A stretch of 64,000 bases of DNA from Eulemur rufifrons (GCF_041146395.1 NC_091002.1:10844501-10908500); one strand, 5' to 3'; positions 51,577-63,720 are shown, counted from the stretch's first letter. The notes: generated from the letters alone by a model not told the origin. Program-made: numbers and translations.

Positions 51577-52744
51577 CCTTTGGAAATATAGGAATGGTCA
51601 AATTCATCTAAAAAATGCCTTACTCTTTAAACTATCTGTGCCAGTTGTATTGATAGTACCAGCAATATGACACGTCCAGTAGGTTTTCTGCATCATCTTA
51701 AAGTTTGACTTTGTACCTCTGTGTTGTTCCTTTGTTCTGTTTGCCTGTGCAGTGGGAACCTGTTTTTCAGTGTGTAACTTAGAAGAGAATTAGAGTGGAG
51801 TTTTTTGTAACCCAAGTGTCACACCTACCCTCAGAGGCCAGGAGATGCCCTGTGGCCAGCGAGGAGCCTCATCGCCTCGCAGGCCTCTCCAGGTGCCCAG
51901 CGGTGCTTTGTTGTGGGTGTCTGGTTAACAGTGGGCGTCCCCCCCTCGTGCTGCCAAGCTCACGAGAACTGACGTGGCCTTCGGTAGCCATCACTCTCAA
52001 AAGCACTGAGTGCTTGGCAGACCTATTCATTTCTCATCCCAATCTAAGCATTGATATCACAGTGTGTTAGATGGAGCTTCTTGCCTCAAAACTGGATCAA
52101 TACTTAATATTGGAATGTATTCTTGGTGAGATGCTTTATAGACTTCTAAGTGGCATTGGCGGTCTTGGGGAGTTGGATATGTCAGCTATGAACAGCTTAT
52201 TTAGATCTTGATTAATCCACAAATGTGAAATTCTGTATTTCAATTACTGCGTTTGAGTGTCCTTTCAAAGGTAATGTTAGAACCCCTGTATCATTGGATC
52301 AGCCAAGTCAGATGGCAAGAGAGGGTTTGAGTCCAGTACAATTTGGAAATGTATTTTCTGACTTATCCACAGGCTATAAAATGCAGCATTAATTATTTTT
52401 AATTGACAGTTTCAAGAAAACCCATAGGCAAGTAATTTTGTGCAGATGATGAATAGATCAATCAATAAAAAGTTATTTTTGAGATTTCTCTCCATGCCAG
52501 ACATCTCAAGCTCCTTAGAGATTAGAGAAGTATAAAACAGAGTTCTTACCTCTAAATTCTCCTACCTCCTACAAAATTCCCACAAGAAATACGAATTCAG
52601 GGTGCAAAGACAGAAAATATAGATAAGGATTATAAAAGACAGATAGAGTCACACCAACTAAGGGAGATATGTAGTCATTATTTTGATTGGTGGCCTTATT
52701 ATGTGCAAATATATGTGTATGCATATACACACACATATGTAAAT

Positions 52745-53010
52745 ACTTTAACAAAAACGATATTGGACGTTCTGTTTTACAACATTTTTCATTTAGCAAT
52801 CTATTGTGAGTGCCTTTCCTTGTCATTGACTATGGATTTACATAATCCCTTTTAACAGTATTTCACTGAATTATGAATCATAGTTTATATAACTCATGCC
52901 CTGTGGTATATTTTGTTAGGTTTTGGTAACTTATATTTGGTAGTTTTGGAGTGAACACCACTGGTGCATATGTCTTTTGTGCATTTGTCTGATGTTGCCA
53001 CAGAATCGAG
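52745..53010 (-). mobile_element. Old L1 3' UTR fragment, minus strand (probable)
   Basis: The words gagtgcctttccttgtcatt gactatggatttacataatc ccttttaacagtatttcact follow a reversed L1M 3' UTR. The left edge overlaps TATG-rich simple sequence. Confidence 0.55.
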
Positions 53011-53202
53011 TGTTAAGGTGCACTTTTGCATTTTACAATCTTATGGGAGAGACCAAACACATACACATGAAAAGAAAATGAAAAGAAAACAAGCTCATAA
53101 AAAGTAAGGGGACAGGGACTACATTAGTGCCACTGTCAAGAGTCAAAGGCCAGAGAGATCATTTCATGCCTGGGTGCTACAGAAGGCTTCATGAAGGACA
53201 GG

Positions 53203-53330
53203 TGTGAGTGACAGAAACTCAACTCAAAACAGCTTGAGTGTAAAAGGTGCATTATTGGCTCATGCAATTGAAAAGTCCACTTTGGTTTCAGACTGGGCTG
53301 GGGCCAGGGGTGGCCTGGTGTCACTGGGCA
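53203..53330 (+). repeat. Dispersed repeat family Y, copy 3
   Basis: It has gacagaaactcaactcaaaa cagcttgagtgtaaaaggtg cattattggctcatgcaatt gaaaagtcca, a pattern I have met as a common medium-reiterated repeat. Confidence 0.5.
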
Positions 53331-53382
53331 CGTGTGTGTTGTGTGTTTGCGTGTGTGTGCACGCACATGTGTGTGGGTGTAC
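53331..53382. repeat. GT-rich simple repeat
   Basis: Interrupted TG and TGCG units lie inside the family Y copy. Confidence 0.8.
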
Positions 53383-53869
53383 CTGTCCCATCTCTTGGTT
53401 TGACTTCTTACTATGTGAGCAGCATCCTCGGGCAAGCTCTTTCTATATGACAGCTGCCTCTAGCAGCTCCAGACATCGGGCATGTTTATATCTCATAAGG
53501 AGAGGGGCTCTCTCCCCCAGCTTCTCTATTAATCCCTCTTGGCCCCTTCCAGACCTTTTGCCCACTCCCCACTGTGTGACAGGGAATGGGTGTTCTGGTG
53601 GCCAGCCTGGGTCATGTGCCTGCCCCTAGGTCATGAGGACAAGGAGGTGTGTGACTCCCCATCCTGTGGAGCCATCCTCAAAAGGGAAAGATGCCAGGAT
53701 GTCAGTAAACGAGAGAGATGTCACTGCTGAGGGTGCTGGAAGTGCATCCACACCCACTAGATGCTTTGGGCGGCAAGTAACGGGGAAACTGCAAACCAAA
53801 CTGGCCTCAGCAGTGCTCACTGTATGTTCCGATGTCTAGAGTCAGGGTGGGCCCTGGTGCCACATGATT

Positions 53870-54100
53870 AATGGAGTGAGCCATTGGGATATCTGGGGGA
53901 AGAGTGTTCTGGGCAGGGGGAACAGCAATTGCGAAGGCCCTGAGGCAGGCATCCGTGGCATGTTTGGGGAAAAGGGATGTGGACAAAAGGAGAGTGGCAG
54001 GCGATGAGGTCAGAGAGGAAGCTGGGACCAGGTCACGTGGGGTCTTTCAGGCGCTGCAAAGACTGTGTGCTTACCCTGAGTGAGATGTGGGATTCATGAT
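53870..54100 (-). repeat. L2 LINE fragment, minus strand
   Basis: The words gttctgggcagggggaacag caattgcgaaggccctgagg caggcat, gcgatgaggtcagagaggaa gctgggaccaggtcacgtgg ggtcttt follow reversed L2. It ends about 100 bp before exon B. Confidence 0.65.
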
Positions 54101-54201
54101 GACCCAGGACATTATTGAACTGGAAAGTGGCCAGATCCTCACCCTCATGGCTCTGCCTCACTCTAACTTTAACTCTTTCTTTCTCCTCTTCTGTCTTCCA
54201 G

Positions 54202-54276
54202 GCCATGTACATGTTCTACGCGCTGGCCATTGTGTGTGATGACTTCTTCGTCCCCTCCTTGGAAAAGATCTGTGAG
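54202..54276 (+). CDS. SLC24A3: SLC24A3 internal exon B: first core transmembrane helix
   Basis: This 75-nt exon has 25 codons and is phase 0 at both ends. It follows a long pyrimidine tract (ctttctttctcctcttctgtcttccag, AG at 54200-54201) and is followed by donor GTACGT at 54277. It reads AMYMFYALAIVCDDFF then VPSLEKICE. The first part completes the helix begun in exon A, and the rest is the short polar link (SLEKICE) before the alpha-1 repeat. VCDDFF and PSLEKICE are near-invariant in NCKX2, 3 and 4, so this exon proves the family but not the member. The second residue is Met, where I recall Ile in human NCKX3, a conservative change. Because the length is a multiple of three, skipping this exon would keep the frame but remove most of the helix. 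Confidence 0.95.
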
Positions 54277-55109
54277 GTACGTGCCTCGTGTTCTCGGTGG
54301 GTGTGACCTGGGCCCGGGACAGGACCTGCACCCTGGACTGTTCCAGGCTTCTCCCTGAGGTCTGGGGAGTCCCTGCAGGCCAGGCGGGTGGGGACACAAG
54401 GCATCAGCATGCCCGAGAGCCACGGACAGTATTAGCCCAGAAGTTCCGTCAGTCTGCTTAGCATTTCATGATACGGATCACTAGTCGCACTTGAACCCCA
54501 GCTTCTCCCTCTCCACTGGGCCATAACTGAAGGTGCAATTTGTGTTCCTCTTCCTTGTTTCCTTTTCCTCTTTTGAATCCTGCTCCTCCTTCCGCCCTCT
54601 CTCTTCTGTTTCCTCGTGCCTCCATATTTGGTGAGTTATGGGATCCTCGCAGCACGAGGAACCCCAGCCACGCACCTGCGCCACCCTTCCTCTCTCTGTG
54701 ACGTACAGAAATGCGCCAAGTGGAGGCCCAAAAGGCACGGAGATGAAAGGACTGGCCACAGAGATCAGCAAAGCGTCTCTGTCAGAAATCATCACAGCGA
54801 ACAGACGCCAGGCGGAACAGCAAGTTAAAGCCCTTTCATCAAAAACAGATTCAGCAGATCTAGAACTCTTTCATTCTCTTACCTCTTTCATCTCTTTGTG
54901 TGTTTTGAAATGTAGTTTCCTTTATCTGAAAGTCCATTTTATTTATTTATCTTTTTAATTCAGAATCTTAGTTTCCAGAAGCGCCTCTCCCAGACACATC
55001 TCCCATCGGGAGCCCAAGTTTCTTTCTGCCGGTAGCTCTCACACCCTGCGGCCTCCCCTTTCCTTCTCCCTCCCCCAGAATCTGCTCCAGCAGGTCTTGG
55101 GGGCAGTCA

Positions 55110-55210
55110 GGGTATTGGGGGGGAGGGCAAGAACTTGCATTTCTAACAAGCTCCCAGGGGACGCTGAGGCTGCTGTTTGGTCCAGAAACTGCAGACTTTG
55201 AGAACCACAA
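55110..55210 (+). mobile_element. MER5A-like DNA transposon, 3' half
   Basis: It has acttgcatttctaacaagct cccaggggacgctgaggctg ctg and actttgagaaccac. Confidence 0.8.
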
Positions 55211-55799
55211 ACTTAAGCAGTTTCTTCTACATCCTGGAAGTTTGTTAGTGTTTGGTAGTTGAAAATGAATAAATAAATAAGAATCATTCCACAGTAACCC
55301 TAGAGGGGCCACAGGAGTGGGTTCCTTTGTGCAGTGGCATAGGGTAAGGAAAGTGAGGTGGCACCTGAGATGCACAGTGGGCAGGTGTGGAAGCCCCTTG
55401 TCAAAGGGGTTCACCCTGGGAGCAGGTCACCTCGTGTCAAAGATCGAAGTGTTCAGCACCTGGCATTGGGGTCATTTGCGATCTCTAAAATACCACATCT
55501 GGTGGTTTATTCTTCATGCAAAGCAAAATGACTCTCTCTTTCCCATATAACTTTATTTGTTGTGAATAGCAAAATTATTATGTTCTAGCAATGTAAAAAC
55601 AATTGTCAACATGTGTTCTACTTTTTTGAAGAAACCCGTAGAACCTGAGAGTATACACACCTTTGTAGGAGGAAGCAGTCAGAAAGCCAGAAAACGCCAG
55701 AAAAAGAGGGCTGGCACTGAGTTTGTTAACAAAAAGTTTAAAAGAGGAGGAAAAGGAAAGAAAATGTTTAATGGCGGGGCGATGGGGGGAATGTTATTT

Positions 55800-56055
55800 T
55801 TACTGGGTCCCTCGTGTGCCAGAAACTGGTTTAGTTGCTACATGAGTGTGGTTAGAGTACGTCCATTCATCCCTTTAATCATCTCACTCTGCCAAGTGAC
55901 TACTATTATCCCCTCTTTACAGACAAGGAAACCAGGGCTCAGAGAAGTTGAGCCACTTGCCCCAGGTCACACAGGGAATTGCGGGCAGTCACGATTTAAA
56001 CCCAAGTGGGCCTGAGCTCCAGGCCTTCATGCTTGTCACTGCTCCGCTATGCAGA
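55800..56055 (-). repeat. MIR SINE, minus strand, nearly full length
   Basis: It has tcgtgtgccagaaactggtt, actattatcccctctttaca gacaaggaaaccagggctca gagaagttgagccacttgcc ccaggtcacacagg and aaacccaagtgggcctgagc. Confidence 0.92.
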
Positions 56056-57204
56056 GATAAGCTTGGAGCAGGCCATGATTTTGTTAAAACTGGCCACCCC
56101 TCCAGGACCCACTTCTGTAAGGGAGGGGTGGACACAGAATAGGGACCACCTTATCCCGAGCTCTCCCTGCTCCACCCAGAGTCTGGTCTTAGGATCTATA
56201 TAACAAGAGAGCGTCCCCGTGCCTGTCCCCTGGAAAGATAGCGTGGCTCCAAGGCCCTTAAACAACCTTAATCGCCGAGGAAACCTTATGCCTGTGATTG
56301 GTGGGTGGGCCGAGGCCAGAGTTTACATGTATTTAGAGATCCAACATGTTTACGTCTTCTAAGAGACGCGGGATCAATTCTCCCTGCAGTCACTTTCTTA
56401 CAAGATTAGAGGGCCATGGTGCCGCTCGGCCCGCGGTGGCCTGGAGGGCCTCTCTGCCCAGGACTCTGTCCTGCCTTTGCTTTCCCTAATCACCTTCTAG
56501 TGATTTGATATTGTGTATTTAACGGTTGCTCGTAGACTAAAGCAGGAGGAGGGGCAGAGAATCTCAGATGGATGTTGCTTTCAGCTTTTGTGAAAGATGA
56601 GTTGGGAGAGAAATCTACACCATTCAACAAACCATAGCTCAGGGGGTTGGCAGGGGCCGGACTCTCCTCAGTCTCAAATACTTTAAAGTTGAAAGGCAGA
56701 GAAAAACAATCGGGGTGGGGGGAGGGAACAGCAAAGAAAAGAAAACGGGAGAGAGAAGAGGACAAATGACCCAGAGAGCCCAAGGCCAGGGTCAAAAGCG
56801 CCTGCTCCAGGTCACCCTCTTCTCCTGCCTGGACCTCGGTTTCTCCCTATGTGAGAGGACAGTCCCTAGGGTTTGGACAGCCAGGACATTTCATCACAGG
56901 ACACGCAGAGAAGGTGTCAGAGTTTTGAGAAATCCTGTGAGCCAGGTCAGACAGGCGCGGCTGGGGCCAGGGGACAGGACGACGTGTGTGGGACACAGCC
57001 CACCCCACTTACTGTAGCAACAAGCTGGGCTCTGCCCGGGCCAAGCTTGGTGCCAGCGTCTGGGAAGGACACCTGGGCACACACACGTGGCCCTTGCCAG
57101 CTGAGGGCTGGTAGGCCACACAGCACTTCCAGAACAATACGTGCCGTGGGCTGGTGGAAGCGGCCGGGAATCAGAAAGCGCAGAGAGAAGGGAGGAAGGA
57201 GAGC

Positions 57205-57590
57205 TTGATCAGCGGGTCAGGAATGGGCTCGTGCAGGGGGCAGGACTGAGGGAAGGAGTCAGTGGCAGAGCATTTCAAGGAAGGATATTTGGTCAGAGAA
57301 AGTCTGAGCCGTAGAACCAAGGGGAGCCTGGGGGCACGCGGGCAGCCTTGAATGCCAGGCTGAGGCGTCAGGAATCACTGTGTCACGAGGGAGCTGGGGA
57401 GGGCTTCGGACGGCTCTGTCATGGCAGATAGACGGAGTCTAAAGGCAGGAAGTCCGCCTCACTGGTGATTCCAAGAGTCCTGGGAGATGTTGCCAGGGCT
57501 GCAGTGAATTAGGGATGAGAGATGGATGTAAGGAAATATGGAGAAAGAAAGAAAGTGACTGGGTGAGGCCTAGGGAGGAAGGGGACCAGA
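57205..57590 (-). repeat. L2 LINE fragment, minus strand (probable)
   Basis: The words gggcagccttgaatgccagg ctgaggcgtcaggaatcact and gctgcagtgaattagggatg agagatggatg follow reversed L2. It is diverged. Confidence 0.45.
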
Positions 57591-58921
57591 GCCCAGGGTT
57601 TGGACACTACAACGGGGGTCAGGGAGCCCAGCTGGAGAGAGCCACAGCCCCACGTGGCTTGTACCCCGCTGTGAGTCTTGCAAACCACAGGTGGCATCAT
57701 GAGCTCTGCCTCAGGCTGCCTTCCTCATAGACCCTGTCCCCTGGGACTGGAGTACCCAGGCACCCCTGGCCACACCTTCCAACCTCGAGGGATCAGCATC
57801 GTCATAGTAGGGCTCCCCAGCACCCCATGGGAGGCTTAGCTGTCCACTCAACAGTGAAGGGACACAGGGTCCCAGGTCAAAATCCTCAACTGGGGCTCCG
57901 GCTGCAGCCCACTGCTGGCCGGTCAGCGGAGCCAGTGGCCCACACCGGGACCAGGCTGCCCCTCGATGGCAGAGCGAGGAAGTGCAGCCGCTGGTGCCAT
58001 TGAGAAGGGGACCACGTCACCCAAGCCTGGCGTCTCTTACCTGGCATGCTAGGAGGGAACTGGCTATTTCCTGACAGCCAGAAACGTGCTTTCTGGGTCA
58101 CAACTGAATGCAGAAAAGCTAAACCTGCTAACCAGCCTCTGACGTCTATTGGTCTTGTCGTCTTGCAAATCACCTTCTGGTTTCACAAACAGGGTGACCT
58201 GGGGAGGTCATTGTGTGCCCCACCTTGGCAAGGCTGATGGCTCATCACTTTCTGCTCAGTCTCAAGTCCCCACTCCCACCCCAGGGTTTCCAGACTGCAC
58301 CAAGGCTGGCAGTGGGCTTTAGGAGGGGGACCCCCGCACCCACACCCCCAAATGCCTCCACAGCCTCCTAGAAAGAAGGCTCACAAACTGGTCATCGTGA
58401 GCCTTGTTTAGCCCAAGATCAGCCTAGCATTGCAAAAAGCAGAGTGTTTTGCATAAAAATCTGGATCGCTGGCATCTCTTAAAATCAGAGCAGCTGGCAG
58501 CACTGAGGGAGCAGAGCAGAGCCACCTGCAGAAGGAGGTGAAGCCCACTGTGGCCTCACATGGCCATTCCAATCCTCCCTGCCATCTGCATGGCCCCCGG
58601 GTGCATTTGGCTTGGGGACTCCTAGGTCTTCCCAAGAGCCTTTAGCTTGTGAAGCCATGCGGTCCCCTCCCTAACCCTGCCGCGTGAGCAGGACAGTGAG
58701 AGGAACTTTGGCCCAGCAGGGGTCCTGCAGGAGTGGCCAAGCTCTGGGAAGAGGAGGAGGAGGAAGAGGAGGGTGAGGGGGACTGAGCCCCAGGCCCCAT
58801 CAGTCCTCCTCTCACTCAAGCCCCAGCCTTCCCTTCTCAGGGCCTGGCACCCGGGAGTCATGGTCACCTCTGTTCCCAGGTGGAGTCCCACCTCACCTGT
58901 GCTCTGTCTTCTCCTCCGTAG

Positions 58922-59006
58922 CGCCTGCACCTCAGTGAAGATGTGGCTGGGGCCACGTTCATGGCGGCGGGCAGTTCGGCCCCAGAGCTGTTCACATCGG
59001 TCATAG
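58922..59006 (+). CDS. SLC24A3: SLC24A3 internal exon C: first half of the alpha-1 ion-binding repeat
   Basis: This 85-nt exon begins in phase 0 after gtcttctcctccgtag (AG at 58920-58921). It ends after the first base of a Gly codon (phase 1), with donor GTAGGT at 59007. It reads [17 protein letters not shown] and continues [11 protein letters not shown]. This is the first helix of the alpha-1 repeat. In this family the Glu of the S-A-P-E-L motif and the nearby Ser and Thr residues line the cation site; the equivalent residue in NCKX2 is Glu188. All are intact. SSAPELFTS, against SSTPELFAS as I recall for NCKX4, supports NCKX3. A second GT four bases downstream (59011) would shift the frame and is not the expected donor. 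Confidence 0.96.
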
Positions 59007-59367
59007 GTAGGTGACAGCCTGGGGGACATCTCAGCCCTTCGCTGTCTGAAGGAAAAGGGCGGGGACAGATGGGGCTGTCTGCTACTCATAGGAAATGGGA
59101 ATCCAGAGACCTCAATAAGCAGAGGATCTGCTTCCCCCTCTGCTGTTGTTTCATTTAAGTGATGCTTTCACTGTGTGTGAACTTGTCCCAGACCAGTGCA
59201 GATGCTCCCGTGGGACAGTCTCCCCTCCGTGGATTGGTGGGCTCCCTCCAGCCCTCAGCTGTGTCCTGTAGATCCTGAAAACAGTCTAACATTTATAAAA
59301 GATCCCCCCCCCACCTTGGAATGCAGCTGGGCCACACAGCCAGACTGACTTTGGGTCTGTGTTTCAG
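59007..59367 (+). other. SLC24A3: 361 bp intron between exons C and D, inside the alpha-1 repeat
   Basis: This phase-1 intron splits a Gly codon in the middle of the alpha-1 repeat. Donor GTAGGT and acceptor tgtttcag are both good. No repeat is recognised in it. A run of nine C lies near 59,305. Confidence 0.9.
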
Positions 59368-59471
59368 GGGTCTTCATCACCAAGGGCGACGTGGGAGTTG
59401 GGACCATCGTGGGCTCGGCCGTATTCAACATTCTGTGCATCATTGGTGTCTGCGGGCTCTTTGCTGGGCAG
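59368..59471 (+). CDS. SLC24A3: SLC24A3 internal exon D: second half of the alpha-1 repeat
   Basis: This 104-nt exon begins in phase 1 after ggtctgtgtttcag (AG at 59366-59367) and ends on a codon boundary before GTAAGG at 59472. With the single base carried over from exon C it encodes Gly, then VFITKGDVGVGTIVGS, AVFNILCIIGVCG and LFAGQ. GVGTIVGSAVFN is the conserved turn and second helix of the alpha-1 repeat, and LCIIGVCGLFAG is strongly hydrophobic. Together with exon C this completes the alpha-1 half of the transport site; the alpha-2 half is encoded downstream of the window. ITKGD points to NCKX3, where I recall ITHGD for NCKX4. Only 361 bp separate it from exon C, against tens of kilobases elsewhere in the gene. 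Confidence 0.96.
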
Positions 59472-61489
59472 GTAAGGCCGACCGACGGCTTCTTTGTGGT
59501 GGTGGGACGTGACATTTGGGGAAGGGGCAGGTGGAGTCCAGGCAGGGGAGTGTCCTGCTGGAATACAACCTCCATCAGGGCCCAGTGGTCTTGGGCAGTG
59601 GGGATTTGGGACCTCACGCCCCAGGAGGCCAGCCCAGCTGCAACTGGAAACAGTCAAGCTACCATTCTTTGGTCGTCATGCTAATGAACTATAGATTGCC
59701 CAGGTCCACGTAAATAATTAAGCAGCTTGACAGATGCACATTGCAAATTTGAAGGTGTCACACCCAAATTGATATATTACTGATCTGATTCAGAGTGGCC
59801 TAAAACAATTTTAGGTGTGATTTTGCCTCGCTGGAAATAGAATAAATGAGACAGAAAAAGAGATAGGAAAAGAGACAGGACTTTTTCTGCTAAAAACACG
59901 GTTTGGGACACAGCCTTTATTGTGGATGATGGTCGGGCATTTTATTTCTGTGTATGCTTTAGCTTGCTTTGGGGTCACGAGGGCCTTGCAGGCCTGCAGT
60001 TTACCTGTGGAGACTATCCCACTGCCAGGGAGTGTCACGGGAGTGTCCTTTAGGAATGCTGGCGCTGGGCAGCCGAGGCCGTGGTACGTTGTGTTACCTG
60101 AAGGTCTGCAGGGCTCGCAGCTGTTTTGCGAGCTCTGATATCCTAGTTTCTGCATAGGAATTTTATGCAGAAACAGCACGATCCTGAGCTGTCTGCTCAG
60201 ACACCCACAACTCCGAGTATTTTCTAGACAAAGTGACTTCTAGAATCCCACAGAGGCAGCTGCACTTACAACGTTGAGAAACCTGATGATCCTAATCACC
60301 GAGCAGCTGCCTCGATGTGGACGGGTGCTGTGTCCCGCTGGAAACGGCTAGTTGGTCTGAAAGGCTAAGGGAAGCTCCGGGCAAACTTCTCCCTCACCCC
60401 TTGCCAGGCGCCCTCGCCTTTCAGCAGCCTGTCGGGGCTCCCGCGCCGCCCGATCTCTGATGCAGACTCGAGGGTCTCCATGCAGGGCACACCCCACCCT
60501 GGTGCACCCTTGCTGCTCTCCATCGTCTTTGTCTGGGTCGCCTGGTGTGTTAGCTGCCTCTCCGTGACCGGCAGAGGGACACTTTCGTGTCTTCAGGAAT
60601 CGGCTCCAGGGCCCACAGGTGGACGGGGTCCTTCGGAGGCTCCTGGGCAGCCGTTTGTGTACGTGGTGACTAAGCTCTGCCCAACTTGCTAAGCTGGATA
60701 TTTTCTTTTCTCTCATCTTTTTGGTCAACGACCTCTTGTCTCAGATTTTGGGGACCCAAAATATAGTGCTTTTAAAATCTCCTATAAACATAAACGTAGT
60801 TAGTACCAAAAAAGAATAAGTCTCCGTCTTTGCCTTTTTTGTCACTTGCACTTCCCTGGCTCTCCTCTGTCCTGGATGCCTGATATGTCCTTCCAGGGAT
60901 GAATGGTCACACCCAGCAGAAGAGTCCGCCACTGTTAGCACTCTCTTAATTAGCATTGTCACCACTGGCAGTATGATTATTAGCCTGGCCGTTATTAGTG
61001 TTGTCATTAGTTCATTAGTCATTTGTACCTGAAGCTTGGTTCAAAAGCAAGCCCAAAGGAGGAGAGATAATGTGAGGAAATGAGACAAATGGCTGGGCAG
61101 TGTTAGTCGGAGCCATGCAGCTGATGACTTATGAAGTGGCTTGAAGGCAAGTGCAGTTCGTCATCCGTTAGCAAAACAGCTCATCCCCAGCTCGGTTCGA
61201 ACACCTGCAGAAAAGGCAAACGGCTCCCTGAACTTCAGCAAATGCTGTTATCTGTCTCCTCACTCCCTCTGGAAGATCATCTGGCTCCTCTCACAACCCC
61301 ACGTGACCATGGTGACAAGTAACAACTATGACTGTTGGTAGAAGCATTCCCCACCATGACTGGGTGCCAGCCCTTCCTTTTGACTTCCTGTCCTGTGCCC
61401 ACTTGGGGATTTGCAAGGCCATCCAGCTCTCTTTTTCATGGTTTTGTAGAATCCCTGAAGTCTTTTCAGAAGAAGCAAAATGATGATTT

Positions 61490-61715
61490 ACAAGGAACAT
61501 GGGCCTGGGAATCAGACTGGCCTGGGTTTGAATCCCGACTCAGCCATTTGCTGGCTGTTGGCGAAATTACTTAAACCTCAGTTTTCTCATCTGCAGAGCA
61601 GGTCCAAGCACACCTTCTTCCCAGTGTGGCCATAAGGATGAGCCATAGCATGTTCAGCATTAATAGCACCTGGTTCACATGGTGAGTCGATAAAAGTTAG
61701 ACACCATTACCAGCT
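61490..61715 (+). repeat. MIR SINE, nearly full length
   Basis: It has ggcctgggaatcagactggc ctgggtttgaatcccgactc agccatttgctggctgttgg, aaacctcagttttctcatct gcagagcag and agcacctggttcacatggtg. Confidence 0.92.
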
Positions 61716-62914
61716 CTCAGAATATCAATCCCTGGGGTGCTCGCCACCAAATTGTACCCTAGATCACTGTGGTAATTTGACCAACTGGTTGGTGAAATGT
61801 ATCTGGCAATCAGGGCTGTCCATAGTTTAATTAAAAGCCACAGGACACACAGCAGAAAGGGAAGGGATGGTCAGAAGGGAGGGTCTTCTGAATGAAAACC
61901 AAAATGGGAGATGTTGATAGAAAGATGATCTCGGAGGACGGGCGCTGCTTCTGTGATCAGTAAGAAATGAAAGCTGCCCCGCCTTACTCACTCCCAGGCA
62001 GGGGAGCTGGTGCCATGGAATGTTACAGCAAAGGCTGGATATTGGGAATTGAAATGATTAATAAATCCAATCGTAAGTCTCACTTAGCATCATTGTTTAT
62101 GTTGATCCGCACTTTCGTTTGGCTGAGAGAATTACCAGCCGGTGCCCGTGGGTTCCGGCGGGAAGGGCTGCACGTGACCACGTCTGTTACCCGTCTGAAA
62201 TTAAAGGAATTAAGCCGTAAGGTTTGAGTTCCTGTCTCAACTAGGGTTTTGATGAATTCAATGTAATTAAATGTCTGCTGTATTTGCAGTTTGCAAACAT
62301 AGCCAGCACTATGGTGTTCGCCTAAGGTACTTTGCGGAGTTTTGTGGGACAAGAAGGAAATTGCTTCTTAGGAAGTGGCTTATAGAGAGGTTTTTGGCAT
62401 CACTGCAAGACACTTACAGGGCTGTAGTCCTACAAGTTTTCTTTATTTAAAAACAAAGAATAATAAAAACAAACAGAAAATACCAAGCTCTTGATGCAAC
62501 ATAATAATGTATTTTGCATATCGTATTGAAAGGACTTCATGCCAATTTTGTAAAACGACATACTTATGAATTTAAATCCACCATTCAGACCATGTTAAGT
62601 TTTAGATGCATAACCACAAACAGAAAGTAAACAGTTTAACTGCATCCCAGATTAGGACTTCCACATCCAGGTTATTACAGGCCGGCAGATGGCTCCAGTT
62701 TATAATAAAGAGCTCCAACACCAGCTCAGCTGGCATCCTCAAAATGTGCCTGATGTTCGTTGGCAGGGTCCTTCTAATCTTGGCTGCGCTTGCCTTCCCA
62801 ATAATGCCCTATCCATGCTGGCTCATTTATATAAACCCTAGCAGCACCCAGAGGTTGCATATCCGAATTGAAACCTGCCTTCACTGGAGTTTCCCCAGAA
62901 GACTCCAGGCAAGG

Positions 62915-63260
62915 ATTCGAGTGCAAGTAGTTTATTTGAAAGGTGATCCCAGGAAATGCTAGCGGGACAGTGGGGTAGTGAGGCGGGGAAGAGAAGCCAG
63001 CCAAGGGAAGTGTGCTAGCAAGCAAGCTATCACTGTGGGCAGCTGCAGTTTAATTCTTCTGTGGGAACTGGGCAAGAATTTAGAAGGAGAGCCACTAAGT
63101 TATTACTATCTCACATAAGGGGCAGGGGAGCTGGGGTATTTATCCACCAACTTCCATCATTCATTGCCTAAAGACTGCTCTTAAGAAATACTAATTCTCC
63201 AGCATTCCAGCTTGCTGGGCACAGGCAGGGTGGACTTTAAGGCCCAGAGGACACCCCCAG
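62915..63260 (+). repeat. Dispersed repeat family X, copy 3
   Basis: It has caagtagtttatttgaaagg tgatcccaggaaatgctagc, gtgaggcggggaagagaagc cagcca, gcagtttaattcttctgtgg gaactggg and ggtatttatccaccaac, collinear with copies 1 and 2. Confidence 0.55.
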
Positions 63261-63484
63261 GCAAAGAAATATAAGGGCAACAGTTGGAAGGACATGAAAT
63301 GGTAACGATGGGGAAATCTGAGTGGGCCCATAAAGCATTTGCTACAAACTCAGAGTAAGGCTTTCAAATAAAACCACTGTTGGGTCTCACTTCATCTCCC
63401 CTGGTGAAGCATTGGTGCTAGGCAGACGATTATGAGTCCAGGGCCAGGACATCTTGCATTTAGGGAATTTCCTCTAATGTTAAA

Positions 63485-63720
63485 AATAGCAGCTACTATT
63501 TATTAAGCTTCTCCAACATGCAGGCACCACACTAGATGCTATATAAATATTTGTAGAAATACACCCACTGAGTTTTAAGACAGTATTACCCTTATTTATA
63601 GGAAAGGCAATGGATACTGGGGGATTCAGTGTCCCCCAAATGACAGGGCTTTACCATGAGGTAGTTAAGGCTGAGTTTGAGCCCACATCACTGTTGAGTA
63701 TAAAATCCATTCTCCTCCCA
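63485..63720 (-). repeat. MIR SINE, minus strand
   Basis: It has atagcagctactatttatta agcttctccaacatgcaggc accacactagatgctat and gttaaggctgagtttgagcc cacatcac. Confidence 0.85.

Larger units (their letters stand above)
54277..58921 (+). other. SLC24A3: 4.6 kb intron between exons B and C
   Basis: The intron is bounded by GTACGT and the AG at 58920-58921. It holds a MER5-like fragment, a minus-strand MIR and a minus-strand L2-like block. From 56,060 to 57,200 and from 57,600 to 58,900 the DNA is GC-rich, and I recognise no repeat or gene there. Confidence 0.85.

Noticed and set aside
59011..59016. Alternative donor GTGACA four bases after the exon C donor
   Set aside because: Its use would add four bases and break the frame into exon D. 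The upstream GTAGGT fits the consensus and the protein.
61490..61560. tRNA-like gene
   Set aside because: The box-like words (gggtttgaatcccg) belong to the tRNA-derived head of a MIR; no cloverleaf is formed.
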